Of a stretch of 64,000 bases of DNA, positions 49,401 to 62,942 are shown one piece after another (position 1 is the first letter of the stretch; the number at the start of each line of letters is the position of its first letter). The translations under genes and the position numbers were made by a program. Source of the stretch: Anseranas semipalmata (taxonomy: Eukaryota; Chordata; Aves; Anseriformes; Anseranatidae); NCBI GenBank assembly GCA_013399115.1, contig VXAA01000920.1:496323-560322 (forward strand), read 5' to 3'. Under the pieces are notes generated by a model. It made no database searches. It saw only the letters and a program-made list of their open reading frames with translations, and had not been told where the DNA came from.

Positions 49401-51914
49401 GCTGCATTAGCTCTAACGTGCAAACATGCCCCCACCTGAATGCTGATGTCACAGCAAATGCAAACAGCAGGGATGGTCAGCAAAGCGTAAGCAAGAGAAT
49501 GTGTACTTTTCACTTTAATCCCAGCACTATTTATCTTACCATGTTTGCTCAAGGCTGGCATACTTTTCATAGTACCAGCGAGCTATTATTCTGAAAAACC
49601 TGCACTGTACTGCGCCTGTGTAATTATAACACAATGTACTCCGCACTTCCTTTGATGTTGTCTTAGATCTACATCTCCTCGGTTGTGATTTCCCTCAGAC
49701 ATTGCCATCACATTTGTGCCAGGCCCTCAGCAGGGGTGGATGAGCTGTGGGACCTCTGGGCTGCCTCGGAACAGCCAGCTCTCAGGTGGCATGGTCATGG
49801 CAAAGGCATGAGTCGTGGTCAGAGCAGAGGAAAGACGAGGATCGAGGCATGTATTTCAATAGAGAGAGAAAGAGAGAATTAAAAACAAAATCCCATAACT
49901 AAAATAGCAGCTTCTCCTTTTCTCCTGTCAGCTGGTGACCCAGTGCTTTAAACGTTTCTCCTCCTTGTCACAGTGGTCACAAACAGGGCACATGGACCAC
50001 CCGTCTGGGCCAGTGCAGCATCAGCAGAATAGACCCAGATTTCCTCTCCATCTTCACCCTCCGACCTTCAGAATATATCACCCCCTGCCCCACTTTAATC
50101 CTGGGGTATTTACTTTGGAGCTTATAATAAATCAATAGACAGTAAAAGGAAATCCCTGTGGGAGCGGCAATTGTGGCCCTATTATAAAAGCTTAAATTCC
50201 CCACCTGCCACTTGACCAGTAAAAAGCTTGGATTCCCCACTCCAGTCCAGATTATGTAAAACTATTCAAATCCTGAGTGACAGTATTTATGAAGACAGCT
50301 GTTGGGTTCTCCAGCTGGGGGAGGCAGGGGCAAATGCTGTGGAGACCAGTAAGAGCTGTCCTGTCACCCTCCCACAGATGCTTACAATACCTTTATTTTT
50401 TCCTTTTTTCCAGGTGGAGAGAAATGAATAATAAGTCAGAGAAATGAATAACTCCCAAACCAACAGTTTTCAGAAATGCCCTTTAAAACAGATATTGATT
50501 CAGAGACTGTTCTCCTCATTCTCACTTCTGCCTCCTGCTTTCTCTCCCCACTGTGTTTGAGTTAGGTAGTTCATCACAAAAAGTAGAAGAAGGTGTTGGG
50601 GGAGGTGCTTTGTGAACTGGTCATTTGTCTATGCCATTCAGCTTAACACATTTCTGTGAAGAAGATTACACTGGAAGGATGCTACCATGTTTTCAGTCAA
50701 CCAAATGTTTAGCCACTCCCCTTCATCTCACCGAAGCTCTGCCATTGCCAAGTATTGCCATTCCTGGTGGTATTTCAAATTTCTGTTTACCAGCAGGTGT
50801 TTAAAATTCAGTAAAACAAAGTGGTTTCCCGTGGCAGTGGTTACTGTGCACTGGGGAAGGCTCAAAACAAGAATCCCAGCCAGTCACTGTTACAGTCAAT
50901 AATGAAACTCCTGTTGACTACCTTGCCTGCATTGGGTTCTGAATGTCAGCTTTGCAACTACTGAAGTAATTGGAGAAGCCCACCTGTTTACACTTCACTT
51001 TTTCTAAGACTGGGGAGGACCTGATTCTGTTTCCACAGAAGTCAATAAAGACTGTTCTTTTACTGGGAGGTGGACCACACCAATGAAGTTTTACTGAATG
51101 TGCAATGTTCATTTGACCTACATCACATCTGAGATCAGCTCTAATAAGGCATATCAACATTTGATAAAACCTCCAAGACACATAACAAAAATACATATAA
51201 CAAAGCTATTGCACTGTGACCTTGATATTTTCAGCCTTGTATTTAGTTCTGATCAGGAGCTTATTTCTTATCTTTGTTGCATTTATACAGTTACATTTTT
51301 TCACGTACAGACCCTGGCCTTTAATTTGTTTGGTTTGGCAACAGAGGTACCACAAATTGTACCAAGAGGAAAGTCACAGGTTCCCTTGCACAGAGGCTGT
51401 GCTGTGGCAGTCAGGCCAGACTCAGACCCCCTCCTCCTGGCACTTCCAGGCTGATGGGCAGTGCAGGGCAATGCCATAGCCCTTGCTCTCCCCCCACACC
51501 TAGATCAGCATCAGATTTGTCTCATGTAATGATGGTCATTGAAAAGGTAGGTGTCTAACTGAAGCTAGTCATCTGGGCCTCCTAACAACCATGGAGGAGA
51601 GATGTGTACCTCCAGAGGTGGATTGCCCTCTCCCAAGCTTCTTTTGAAGGAAGGTTGGATGAATTGCCCTCTGGGGCTGCACTCTCTACATAGACTACAG
51701 AAGGCTAGCCGAGCCCAAATGCTTGGCTTTTATATGGCTAAGAGTAGATAAGGCAAATCTAGACATAAGGGATCATCACAACCCTAAAGTTCAGGCCAGG
51801 ATTTCATTCTGCAACAGAGCTGAAAAAATGGAAATGTTGTTTTCCATGATGCCCTTTATTCTGTAGAAACCAGTATCCAAAATAGAAACTGGTATGGAGA
51901 TACTCGGCTTTTGA

Positions 51915-51941
51915 TTTTTTTTTTTTATTTTTATTTTTTTT
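51915..51941. repeat. T-rich tract
   Basis: T-runs are interrupted by two single A bases. On the minus strand it is a poly-A-like tract with no element recognised next to it. Confidence 0.85.
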
Positions 51942-52010
51942 GCAACAGACACAGTTGCAAATCTCCCCTATCAGAAAGTTACACTTCTGAAAAAAACCCT
52001 CACAGGAGAC

Positions 52011-52038
52011 AAATAAATAAATAAATAAATAAATAAAT
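52011..52038. repeat. (AAAT)7 microsatellite
   Basis: Seven uninterrupted AAAT units. Confidence 0.95.
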
Positions 52039-53740
52039 GCAAACAAGAATTCTGATGTAAAGAGAATTGCTGTGCAAAATCTTTCATTTAATGAAATAAA
52101 GTTATATAATTTTAAACTTCAGAATTCATATCATTGTATTACTACTTAGCAATGAATACTCCTTTCTAACTGGTTATTGGCTGTGAATTTTGAGGCAGTT
52201 TCTTCCCAAGAAACATCACTGCAATGTGTTAAAGAGCTTTACAGAGGAAAGGGAGCAGGAGTCACCGACGGGTTCCAGCTCTGTCCCATTAATCACCCCC
52301 ACAGAACATCCTCTGATGAGGCCAGGACAAGGAGAGAGACAAGCTAAAGCCTAATGTGAGAAAGGGGTGTTTAGAACAGTAATCTACTAGCTGGAGATCA
52401 AAGTACGCTCGGAGAGGCTCAGCAGCAGTTTCCCACTGGTGCTGCCTGTGGGCAAGTTCTGGATAACTGCTGGAGCTGTTCTTACCACACACATTCAGGA
52501 CACAGAGTCCCCCCCCAGCACTGACGTCAATAGACTGTCCCAGGCACCTGGCACATCCTGGGATCATGCTCAAACCGGCTGTTAACCCAGCAGATATGTT
52601 AAATGGAGTGAACTTGGCAGTTTAAGGTCAGTCCCAGAGATAACATTATCAGAAGAGCCATTTGTCTCCAGTGAGAGCAAACAAAGGCATCTATCAGGCT
52701 CCTTCTTTCCACAGCTCTTGCCAGAACCTGAGAGGGGAAAAAAAAAATTACTAAGACTTCTTGAATCAGGGTTCTTGCTACTTTTATTTATGGTGTTTTG
52801 TTTGATTTTATGATGTGTCTGGCTATCTGGCCTGCAGCACCAGCAAGGTGGTAACAGCTTTAACCAGAAGAACCTCAGGAAAAACCCAAATCATCTATGT
52901 AAGTTTTCTTTTTCAGGCTGCAACAACATTCTGATCTGGCTGTACCAGTGCAGCAATACAAGCACTGTTACCCAGAACATGAAGCTATACAGTTTTCCTC
53001 TTTATCAATTCATCTATTCTTCCCTTTGAACTATTCCAGACTTTGACGCACACCAAGTTCAGAGAGAGTTCAAGCTCACTGCATGCACCAGGAGGGCTGA
53101 AATCTTCAGTTTCTATCTCACAGGAATCATTGCAGGTCCACAGAGTGGGTAAAAGGTGACACCTAACACTTGTGCCAGCCTGGCACTCACTCTGTTCTGC
53201 TCAACCTCCCAGCTCTGCTCCTCACAGGGCTGGAATGGAAATCCATTTGCAGCTAGAAAGGCTTGGCATGTCAAAGAGATGTTGTCAAACTGGCAGGCCA
53301 AAAATGTTATCTGTCTGCTCTTGTCTACATTTGTTTGCAAAATCTACATTATCTTTTCAATTTAGAAGTGTTTTATTTCCAGGCACAGCTTCGAGTGAAT
53401 ACTTTTCTCAGTCAGTATCAATGTCAGAATCAGTAACTGTCCTAGTCCAGTGAGTACACAAGGGAAGAACAAAACAAAGTACATACACACAAAAAGGGGG
53501 AGAGGGTGGAGACATCTTAGGGAAGGAACAGTTTTGTTTGGGCTTGCAGAAATGACTACAAGAAAACAGATTTTTTAAAGTTAGGGAAATTATATGCCAT
53601 GCACCTTCTCAAATGTAGGCTTCAGATTTTGTATTTAAAAGGAGGGATAATATATTGTTTTAGCTCAATGACTTACTTGTGGCCTGTGATAAACAATGCA
53701 TCATATAACAGACTTCATATATTACACTGCTGTGCATACT

Positions 53741-53781
53741 AAAGGGAAAAAAAAAAAGAAGAAAAAAAAAAAAAAAAAAAA
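53741..53781. repeat. A-rich homopurine tract
   Basis: Two long A-runs are separated by GAAG. The open frame running through it encodes only lysine repeats. Confidence 0.92.
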
Positions 53782-55925
53782 CTCCATTCCCAGAAGTGGA
53801 AATGTTTGTGATGAATGGAAGACGAGAGAATTATCTCTGAACAGCATGTTCCCAATATCAGTAAGTGCAACACTTTTTTTAATCTTCTTTTGGGTCCTAC
53901 TGAGACATTTGCTTCCAAAAGAAACTGGTGGCAGGAACAGTAACAGAGTACTACCGATGAATTAACACATCATTTTCATTTGCTACTTTAAAATATGTTG
54001 CACCATTTCACGTTACCAGTTTCAGCAGATTAGGTGGTTGACCTTTATCACAACACTGTAAGTAGGAGTGTGTCCCTGCTCGCTCAGAGAGCGTACAGAT
54101 CACGGCAGAAGACCTGCTCATGGGAGGGCTGGGGTGACTGTCACCAGACGGAGGGTACAGCACTTGCTTCTGGGCTTGCAGGTGCTCCCAGCCTGACAGG
54201 GGGAAGGTATGCCCTTTACCAGGTGGAGACAGTGCTACAGCTAAGCAGCCAGCAGTTTGAATAGAACTTTGCTTACTCTCCTCAGCTCTGACCAGTGCAA
54301 CATGGGTCGCTTGCTCCTCATCATGCTACAAACAGCAAACCAAATCCGCCTTGACATTCCTTCATCCCATGCCTTTCCCCCAGACAAAAAGGGCCTTTTG
54401 AATGCATTTGGGTGGCAGACTTGCAAAACTGGAAGCTCCCTAAGGCAGAGCCGGTGTCAACTTATTTGCCTGCACAGGACCTAGCAGAATGAGACCCTAA
54501 ACCTAATTTACAGCCTTTAGGCACTACAGTAATATCACTAATTTAATACAAATGACAATGAGAGGGAGGGACATGCTATTCACAATACTGACTTCTTCCC
54601 ATCCACAGATGCTTGGCAGGACTTCAGATCTGCATTTAGGGAGCATGTAGGCTTTGCAGAAATGGCCATTCTTTGTACAAATATGTCCCCAAGCAGCAAT
54701 AAAAAGAAACAGATGCAGATTAACACTAACAAGTCACATACCCAATGTACTACACATCTAACCTAACGCATGTGAAGTCCTACTGACCTTATAGCTGTTA
54801 AAGAAGCACAGCCTGGATGTAGGCATTGTCCACTCCCACAGCGTAAGCTCTCCCCAGAAGCAAGGAGTTTGAAGGCAAAGTGAACAGTATCCACATAGTA
54901 ACTGGGAGACACCAGAGAAAAGCAAAGTGGGGTAAAGCCATCTTTACTTTCCCTAACAAGCTCTCAGAATTTTAGACATCTTGTGAACACTTGCCATCTC
55001 AGCTGCCCCTGCTCCCAGTGGGGAGATGAAGAGGGGCTGGACTGATTCATGCCATCCTGGGACCTAAGGGGCCTGTGGTGAATCAAGGTGGCTGGAGGAG
55101 AGAGGGAGCCTGGATGACTTATTTACACTGATCTCCAATTTTCAGATGACTAAAGCCAGGTGAAAGAAATCTCACTTTGATGGCTGACTGAATTATCCTG
55201 CTTACCGCAGTGTCAAAAGTGAAGTGAGAGATGAGTAAAACCCCTGCTGTCTGGGGCTGTCAGAGCTCAGTCACTGTGGAAAAGGTAGTTGTGACCTGTA
55301 GGCAAACAGACTACCTACAGTGGGTAGTGTGACATTGGTATTCTGTCTCCTTCCCTCCACTGATTGTGCAGAGACAGGGCCTGGCAGCCCCAGCTAGGAC
55401 AAGGCTGAAAGCACTTATTGTTATCTTGAGCTTAGAGACTGTCACAGGTGTGACAACTAAATCATTCAGATAGATGGGATGGCTCAGCATCTCCAGCAGT
55501 TCTCATAAGAATTATGGTTACTATAACTCTATGCATTTTGGAGAAGGTATCCAAAAGCCCACGGAGTGCCAGTCAAAGGCAGAGACAAAACAGAGTCCAT
55601 AAATCTATTGTAGCCCCAGATGGATCAAATTTAATTGNTGATACATGAAGTGTGTGTTTGCATGTGTCACTATAGCTTTCTGTAGGAAGTCCCAGAACCT
55701 TGCTGCTTCTTCCTGTTTTTGAGCTGCCCTCTTGTGTCTTGTGATCAGGTGTTTTTGACCAGTCTGAATTCACACCACCATTCGTCTGCATCCTCTTGGC
55801 ATGTACAGAGACTGAGAGTCAATGACCTTCCACACTACATCCACTGCTCCTCTCAAAGGATCTATTATGTGGCTCAGTGGAAGAGCACAAGCCTGGTTCT
55901 GTTTGAGTCAGCATGACTCTTACAG

Positions 55926-55951
55926 NNNNNNNNNNNNNNNNNNNNNNNNNN
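55926..55951. other. Assembly gap (26 N)
   Basis: Twenty-six unknown bases are followed directly by a 15-base A-run (55952-55966), the same gap-then-poly-A pattern as at 38399. Confidence 0.99.
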
Positions 55952-58900
55952 AAAAAAAAAAAAAAAGAATTCTCCACGTAGCCAGCCTCATTTTGCATTA
56001 GTCAGGAAAGGTCAAGGCAAAATTGCAGTCAGGATAAAATTGGTCAGTGTTTGGAATCAGTCCCACTTGAGCTTGATTTCCTGTTTCACCCCCAAAAAAA
56101 CACACTGCCTCCCATTACCTGAATACAGAGTTTAGTGAATGTTGTTATACATGCCACACACACACACGCATTTCACATACAGTAATTCCCTGAGTGCCCT
56201 CTGAAACCATCAGCTTGAGTAAGGAGACTCTTAAATGTGCTTGTTCTGCAGCCACCAAGAAGAACCAAAAGAAATTTGAAGGCCAGAGTCTGTATTCTTT
56301 CCTTTACTATTTATATTATAGTGTTGGTTTTTCAGGGAATTGCCTCTAAAATTAGTGGCATTCACTTTTAGAAATATAGCCAGGCCAAAAGAAGAAACCA
56401 AACTGGTGGCTTTCCGCTTAGCACGCAGACCCACTGTTGTGGATTCAAGAGTAATCCAAGCATTCTCAGTTTCAGACTGGGAAAATGCACACAAATCTGT
56501 CTTGATGTTTTGTTGTTTTGCCAATCAAACTTAAAAAGTTAAAATACAGTGCACCCATGTTCATCTGAACTAAAATAATTAAAATATCAGTCTCTGGAGA
56601 CAGAATAATTAGATGTGTTGTTGATTAAATAGCAGCCAAAAATGACGGTTTGTTAGCTCTTTTTTTTAATGGGATATCTGTCAATGTTAGAAATTTGATC
56701 CCCCTATTCCCTTCAGCCCCGTCCTTCCATTTGGCAGCAAATCCTAACAGTAAAACTGAGAAAGAACATGAGACTGACAATGTAAAATACTCCAAGATTT
56801 ATGCATTTGAGGGTCCAGGAGGCACAAGAAATCACTTCACATTAGTGTTTCAGCATTGTATATGTCCAGTAGATACCCAGTACTATCCCAGAGCAGGTAT
56901 CTTCTTCTATAGTGTTAACTGGCGATCACGATTTTCTTGTTCTCCATTATTCCAGCTTCAGAACTTTCCATCAGCTTTCTGGATCCCCTTCTTGAATACC
57001 TAACATACAACGCTTTCAGAAAGATGAGAGAGAGGAAGGTTTAGTTCTTTACTTACCGTTTGTGTTTTGTTTTCTTTTGTTTTTGCCTTTCCATATCAAC
57101 TCACTGTCCTCTACTCTGCTGGACTACTTCTGGAGTGGAAAAAATCATCTCTACTCACTGTACCTAGATATGATCTTCTTAATTTTCTTCTGAATACAAA
57201 TTCTTCAGTACACATTAAAATTGAGATTTCTGTAACAGAAAGCTGCTTTTCTCTGGCTGAAGTGAGGGGTCATCATGGCTCACATCTTTCCAATGATAAT
57301 GAAGGTGTGAAATCTTTCAGAAATACAATGCACTATAGCTTCTATGATACAGCCACAGACCTCTTCATCACTGCTTCATAAGAGGTGCTGTGTTCCTCTT
57401 CACAGGGACACAGATGATGCAGGCAATAAGAAGACTTAAAACTAAGCCATTTTATTCCAGATAACACCTTTGACTCTACCTGATTCATAGTCATGTAACC
57501 TTTCATCTTCAACTTCCACAACTCCTTATTGCCATCCTTTGGTTTCATATCTCCAGTTACCCAAATGATGGCTCCAGCTCTATCTACGCCATCACCCCTG
57601 AATGTATGTCAGTACAATTAGTATCCTCTCCCACTCTCTGCCATACACTTTCTGCTCCTTGTTGCCAGCTTCCTAAAGCAGTTCATCTTATGTCCTCACC
57701 AGCATTTACCTTGGCACAGCTCTGTTGCTCTGCAGAGCCTTGCAGTACTCGGCAGGGCAGACACAATTCATACAGTAACACATTCCTACACATGAATGTG
57801 TCACTGCCTGTGAATGAGCCATTACACCAGAGCAACTGGAAGATGTAACACGGTGGGGAGAGAGCTAAAAATTCAAGGTTCCTTCTCCCTGGAGGAAAAA
57901 ATTTGCCTGTCTAGACTGGCCCTGCCTTAGGTCTTTCCTCCTCATCTGAGCTGTTCTGCCCCTCCATGACTGGACACGGACCCCTCTCAGCCTGGCTTGG
58001 CCCCAGGAGGGAAATGACAGTCAGCAAGACAACAGCCATGAGGGACAAAGGGAGAGACACGTCTGAAAAGTCTCTCTGCTCCCTTGCTCAACCTTAATCT
58101 CCAGTGTACTGAGTCACAGACTAAATTAAACAAGTTCCTGGTAGACCTGCTGCCTCAGCTCCTGCATCACGCTCACTTACAATATCGAACACAGACCGAC
58201 TGCACTCAGCAAAGGATAAAAAGTTCACGCCATGGAAGAGCAGCACGCAGAGTGAGGCCAGCAAAAGTCTTACAACCAGTTAGTTTTCTCTGGGCATTGT
58301 ATACACGACGACAAAGTTTATGTTGTTTCCTACTCTGAAGAAACAGGGATGTGAATGACACCAGCTAGACAGCCAGTGGTAATGGTCCACTCAGCCTCAG
58401 AAGTGGCAATGCTTCCCAGCTTTGTGTCAAAACCTCAGGGAAATTTTTGCTGATCTCTGTGTTGACAGCTTGGAGCCTTCAGGCTCTTTGAGAACTGCAA
58501 TGGTATATGGGAACAAGGAAGTTAAGGATGTTCATTGTTACCTTTTATTATTGAACTGGAATCAGTTTGCCACCCCCTAATTGTAATCCAGTCAACTAAT
58601 CGCAAACAGAGAGTAATCTACAGGCAGACGCCTCTCATTGCCCACTTGCTGGAAGACATACCTCATTGCTGGCAGCTGTGACACAACACTAGGAAGTGAC
58701 GTGGCCAAGCCAAGCAACAGGGACGCACCTCAGCCAAGGGAGCAAGCACACCACCCCAGGGAAGTCTGAAAAGTTTCTCCAGAGCCTGCAAATAACACTT
58801 CAGAACACCACTGGGGCTTGAACTTGTATGGCTGTAGTTTAAAAATAATAGACCAAGCTAAATACATAGACTCCACAGCGAATGCATCAAAAGGTGTAGG

Positions 58901-60035
58901 AACGTCTGTGTTTGCCTTTTAGACAAGGGCACATTTGCCTTCAGACAAATTTTGTCTGAAGTTTCAGGCACAAGTGTTATTTCGTCTAAGCCTAGGTGTA
59001 ATAGGACCGTTATTTGCATCATCACTGTGAAACAGCAAGGAAAGCCAAGGAGGACACAGCCAAGAGCAAAGAGGGAAAGGCAAATGACACGTAGTGACAT
59101 GTAGTGATACAAGGATTCAAAATCTGTGCAGAGGCTAGCAACCAGAGCTTGAAATGGATCATAAAACAAAGATAAGACTTTGGAGTGGTGAATATGACCT
59201 GCAAAAGCAGTGGATTGTTAAGACGTGGAAGTATGATGTGAATAGAGTGAATGTCAAAGGACAGCTTGGTACCATGCACAGCATGGAACAGAGCACATCT
59301 CTCTGTGTTCTTGCTCTGCTTCCTCGCAAATAAATGCTAGAAACCAATGCTAAGGCAAATAGATCCAGCTCCAGCAGAGTAATTTCCTGACTTCTGGGCA
59401 AGAGTTCATTACTCAATAGGTGAGAAAAATGAAAAGAAAAAGAAAAAAAAAACCTCCCAGCAATAGAATGTTACTTATAAGAAGAGCTATACTATCTTCA
59501 GAAATTAGGAACAAGTAGGATAAAACAAATATTTCTGCATATTTTTCAAGGGATTTTTAAAAATGTATGTTATAGCACTCTAATAAAAGCTCTTATACAC
59601 ATGCCAACATTATGTTTTTTAATACTGAAAAGTTAATTTAACTGATTCCTTACAGTGCAAAATAGAGAACTTGCTAGCAATTTACTATCAGGAACTTTAT
59701 TTCTATTGCTACTTTTAACGTAAATTGCTAGATTGTTTAAACAATCTACCTCATAATATTTAAGGAGTTTAGTTTACAAACTCACACACAATTGTCCTAC
59801 TGATTTAACATTTAAATGACTTCAGAATACAACTTAAAATCATTAACACTTTGCTTCCTCTTTTTATTCTGTCTTTTTCCAAAGCAATACACCCATAGAG
59901 GCATTTCTCTGTGTAGCTGTCTGACAACTATATTTAACTTCTTTTATTCTGGTGCTCTTAACTTATTATAATTGCTTTGAAAGTATGCAGAGTTTCACAA
60001 CAGAAAGTACCATATTGTGAAATATTCCCTAAATA

Positions 60036-60074
60036 GGTGTGTGTGTGTATATATATATGTATATATATATATGT
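60036..60074. repeat. (GT)n(AT)n microsatellite
   Basis: Alternating GT for about 10 bases, then AT-rich alternation with one GT interruption, much like the tract at 34171. Confidence 0.9.
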
Positions 60075-60105
60075 AAAAGTAAATTCAGTAGCCAGGAGAA
60101 TTTTC

Positions 60106-60130
60106 TAAATAAATAAATAAATAAATAAAT
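60106..60130. repeat. (TAAA)6 microsatellite
   Basis: Six uninterrupted TAAA units lie about 30 bp right of the GT/AT tract. Confidence 0.93.
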
Positions 60131-60596
60131 TGTTTCTCAATAAAGAGGAAGAAACATGATGAAAAGGACTAAGCAGACATAACTTGCATCTAGATTTACC
60201 ACTTCACTATTTTCCTATATACAGCACTAGAGGCTAGTGGGCAGATAAGACTCTCAAGAAATATCTCCTTTTACAGGCTACTGTAAAGCATAAATTCGTG
60301 TGCTTTAACACATAGGGCATATTTTAAAATATGATTTAAGAGATTCTCGTCTTTTCCAATAAATCTGTGGTGCATAAATACATCAAAATTCTGTTTCAAA
60401 TACCTCTAAGAAACACCATGTAAAGACATTTTACAGGCTTAAATAAAATGAATTAATGCCAAGGTACTGTTCTGTCACACTGTACCTCAGCTTCTTTTAA
60501 GGAAGGCAGATAAATTGTGTCTTTGACATTCAATTAAGTTCAAGGATGGCAAGCCCCTTGTTTATGATGCAAAGTACTAGGCTGATCTGTGCACCA

Positions 60597-60597
<1 letters not shown>

Positions 60598-60637
<40 letters not shown>
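60598..60637. repeat. 40-base poly-A run
   Basis: Forty consecutive A are the longest homopolymer here. No recognisable retroposon precedes it and no target-site duplication is evident, so its origin is unclear. The exact length is probably unreliable. Confidence 0.95.
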
Positions 60638-60639
<2 letters not shown>

Positions 60640-62862
60640 AAGGCTAATTCAGCAAAGTTCTTCCTCAGCAAAGAGGAAGGAACATGATAAATGAAGAAAG
60701 CATCCCAGCCATACATTAGGCAGTCTGTGCTCCACCCTCTGCTGTTCTTTCATGCACTGGCACTATTTGCAATTTCAGCCATATTCAACAGTGAACTCCA
60801 CCTATTCTGTATGTCTATGACACAAGGCAGTTGAGCACTTGGCTTGACTAATGAGTCTGGTCTCCATCAAAATGGATTATTTCAAATGTAATGAGATGGG
60901 GGTCCCAAGTATAATCTGACATTTAGACCCGAATTTTTGTGTCTGCAGATGTCTGCTAATCCTCTACGCAGTGGAGCATTATAGTCAAGTCACGTTTAAT
61001 GCTCAGTTCTAGTTGCTCACTAGGAGACCCAAGACATTCACATAGGCTGGCAGATGTGGCACAGAGCCCGTAGGAGATGCCTCTCTTTCTGGAGCTCCAG
61101 CACGTGTTTCCAGGGCACCTGCAATTGCACCAGATACTGGCGTGTGCAGGCAACTGGATGAAGTGTGTAAGCAATACAGACAGTAAAGTGAAAGCGTTAC
61201 TCAGCTCACCGTGCAGTGGGAGCACAGTTCAGCCCTGTGAGACCCGTGACTTTCTTGGCCAGCAGCTGGAGGCAGGGTGGGATTCCCTACTCCTTCTCTG
61301 AAAGCTCTAGATGCCTATGGTTAGACATCCAAATTGAACACTAAGTCTGTGTTAGGCTGGGATAAATCACTTTCTAGTTTCTTCCTGCTGCATTGAGCTT
61401 AATTCTGTTGACTACAGGGAGCTTATACACCTGCCCTGAATGCAGACACTTCCCTGTACACAGCATATTTAGTTTTGAACCTGAGTTGAATCCCATCCTT
61501 TACAATTGGCAAGGAACAGACACAGCAATTAAACTCGCCCATTGTCAGCACCTCTCTATTGTTAATATCTGAGAAAATTAAGGCAATGAATAGGTCATCC
61601 AGAGATTTAATTTGAGAGAGAAAGCAAATTTTACTGTAAGGTATGAAGCTGGAACCAATGCACCTCATGTTTTTGGCTGAAATATAAATCTGGGGCAGGT
61701 ATACACAGTCGAGGAGTAGAAGGTTTCCTTGTACCCTGGTAAAACAATTATATTCCATTCTCTCCTTTGCTGGAGGGGATGTGTGCCTGCATTTTTTACT
61801 ATTGGGATAGTGTCCTAGGAATTAAGCCCTCAAGTGTGCTGTTCTTCCTCTCTCTTCCCAGAGAGAGTTGTTCTTCCCAGAGCAACTGCTCTTTGTATGG
61901 ATGCATTGAATGTTTATTGATCCTAAGAGTAAGAGAAGGATTACATTTAACAGTGCTTGGGGCACTCGGTTCACAAATGAAAGACCTCTGCTGCAGCTCC
62001 TGTGCTGTATCAAGCAGAAAACATCTTTGAACTTAACTCTGTAGACAGAGAGCTGAAACTTGTTTTGGTTTAATTTTTTAAAATGCAGGTATCAAATTTA
62101 TAGATAATACAAATGGGCTTGATTGAAACTGCAGACAATACATTATGAATGTGACTTATTCATCCTCACTTTGACCTGGTGTTTTTCAAATGCATTTGGC
62201 TTGGTTTAGTTACCATGAAAAAGTAGTCGAAGCAAAATTCGGAGAAAATTCAAATAAAATTCTATACTGGCTGCTGACAGCAGTGTAGTCAACAGGGAGT
62301 GCTATATGTTAGTGAGATCTCCCATATAAAGACTCAATTCACACATGGAGTGAAGTATAAAACGTATTTTTTAAAGTTCCTTTTGAGCCAGCAGCAAGGT
62401 AGTATCAACAGTCTGGGATAAAAGGTTACTGAGAAAAAACAATTACAAAACATTAGAAGCACCCACTTTTCCAGGATAACCACAAGATCCATTTATGTTT
62501 AATCTGGTAACTATGTAACTTCTAAAGATAAGACCCTATTCAAGTTAATGGGAGAGATGGGGGAGTGAGAATGTTTGTCCACTCAACATATCAAAATAAC
62601 ACCTAGAAAATGTAGTGAGCTCTTGTTTCTATGCATATGCAGTGAGGCAAAAACGTGGTAAGTACAGCGATTTCACTTCTAAAGCAAATGAAAAGTGACC
62701 TAGCTTTTGTGTGCAAGACCAGTATCTTCATTTAAGACATCACACAGTAAATGATACATTGTCCACAAACATAAGTTAGTCTTAAACAAGTGAGAGCCTT
62801 CCACAGGAAACCTGTCCTTACAATTTCTATGTTCATCAGATGCCAAGAGGAGAATGTTTGTC

Positions 62863-62942
62863 CTTCAGAAAGAACTATTGAAAAGTATTGAGAAGCTATT
62901 GAAAAGCTTCAGAAGGAACTATTGGAAAGCACTGCAAAAGGG
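62863..62942. repeat. Two-copy tandem duplication, 44-bp period
   Basis: CTTCAGAAAGAACTATTGAA at 62863 recurs with few changes as CTTCAGAAGGAACTATTGGA at 62907. The second copy is about 36 bp and partial. A shorter AGCTATTGAAAAG echo lies inside the first copy. It is a small local duplication. Confidence 0.8.

Larger units (their letters stand above)
49401..55925. other. Non-coding interval
   Basis: No supported gene. Simple repeats occur at 51915-51941, 52011-52038 and 53741-53781. Frames of 112-118 codons (49256-49594, 51098-51454) have no recognisable content. The first of these runs through the CpG cluster. A single ambiguous base is at 55638. Confidence 0.55.

Noticed and set aside
49207..49452. 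81-codon minus-strand frame through the CpG cluster
   Set aside because: Its Pro/Ala/Arg-rich content follows from the GC-rich DNA, and no domain or splice context supports it.
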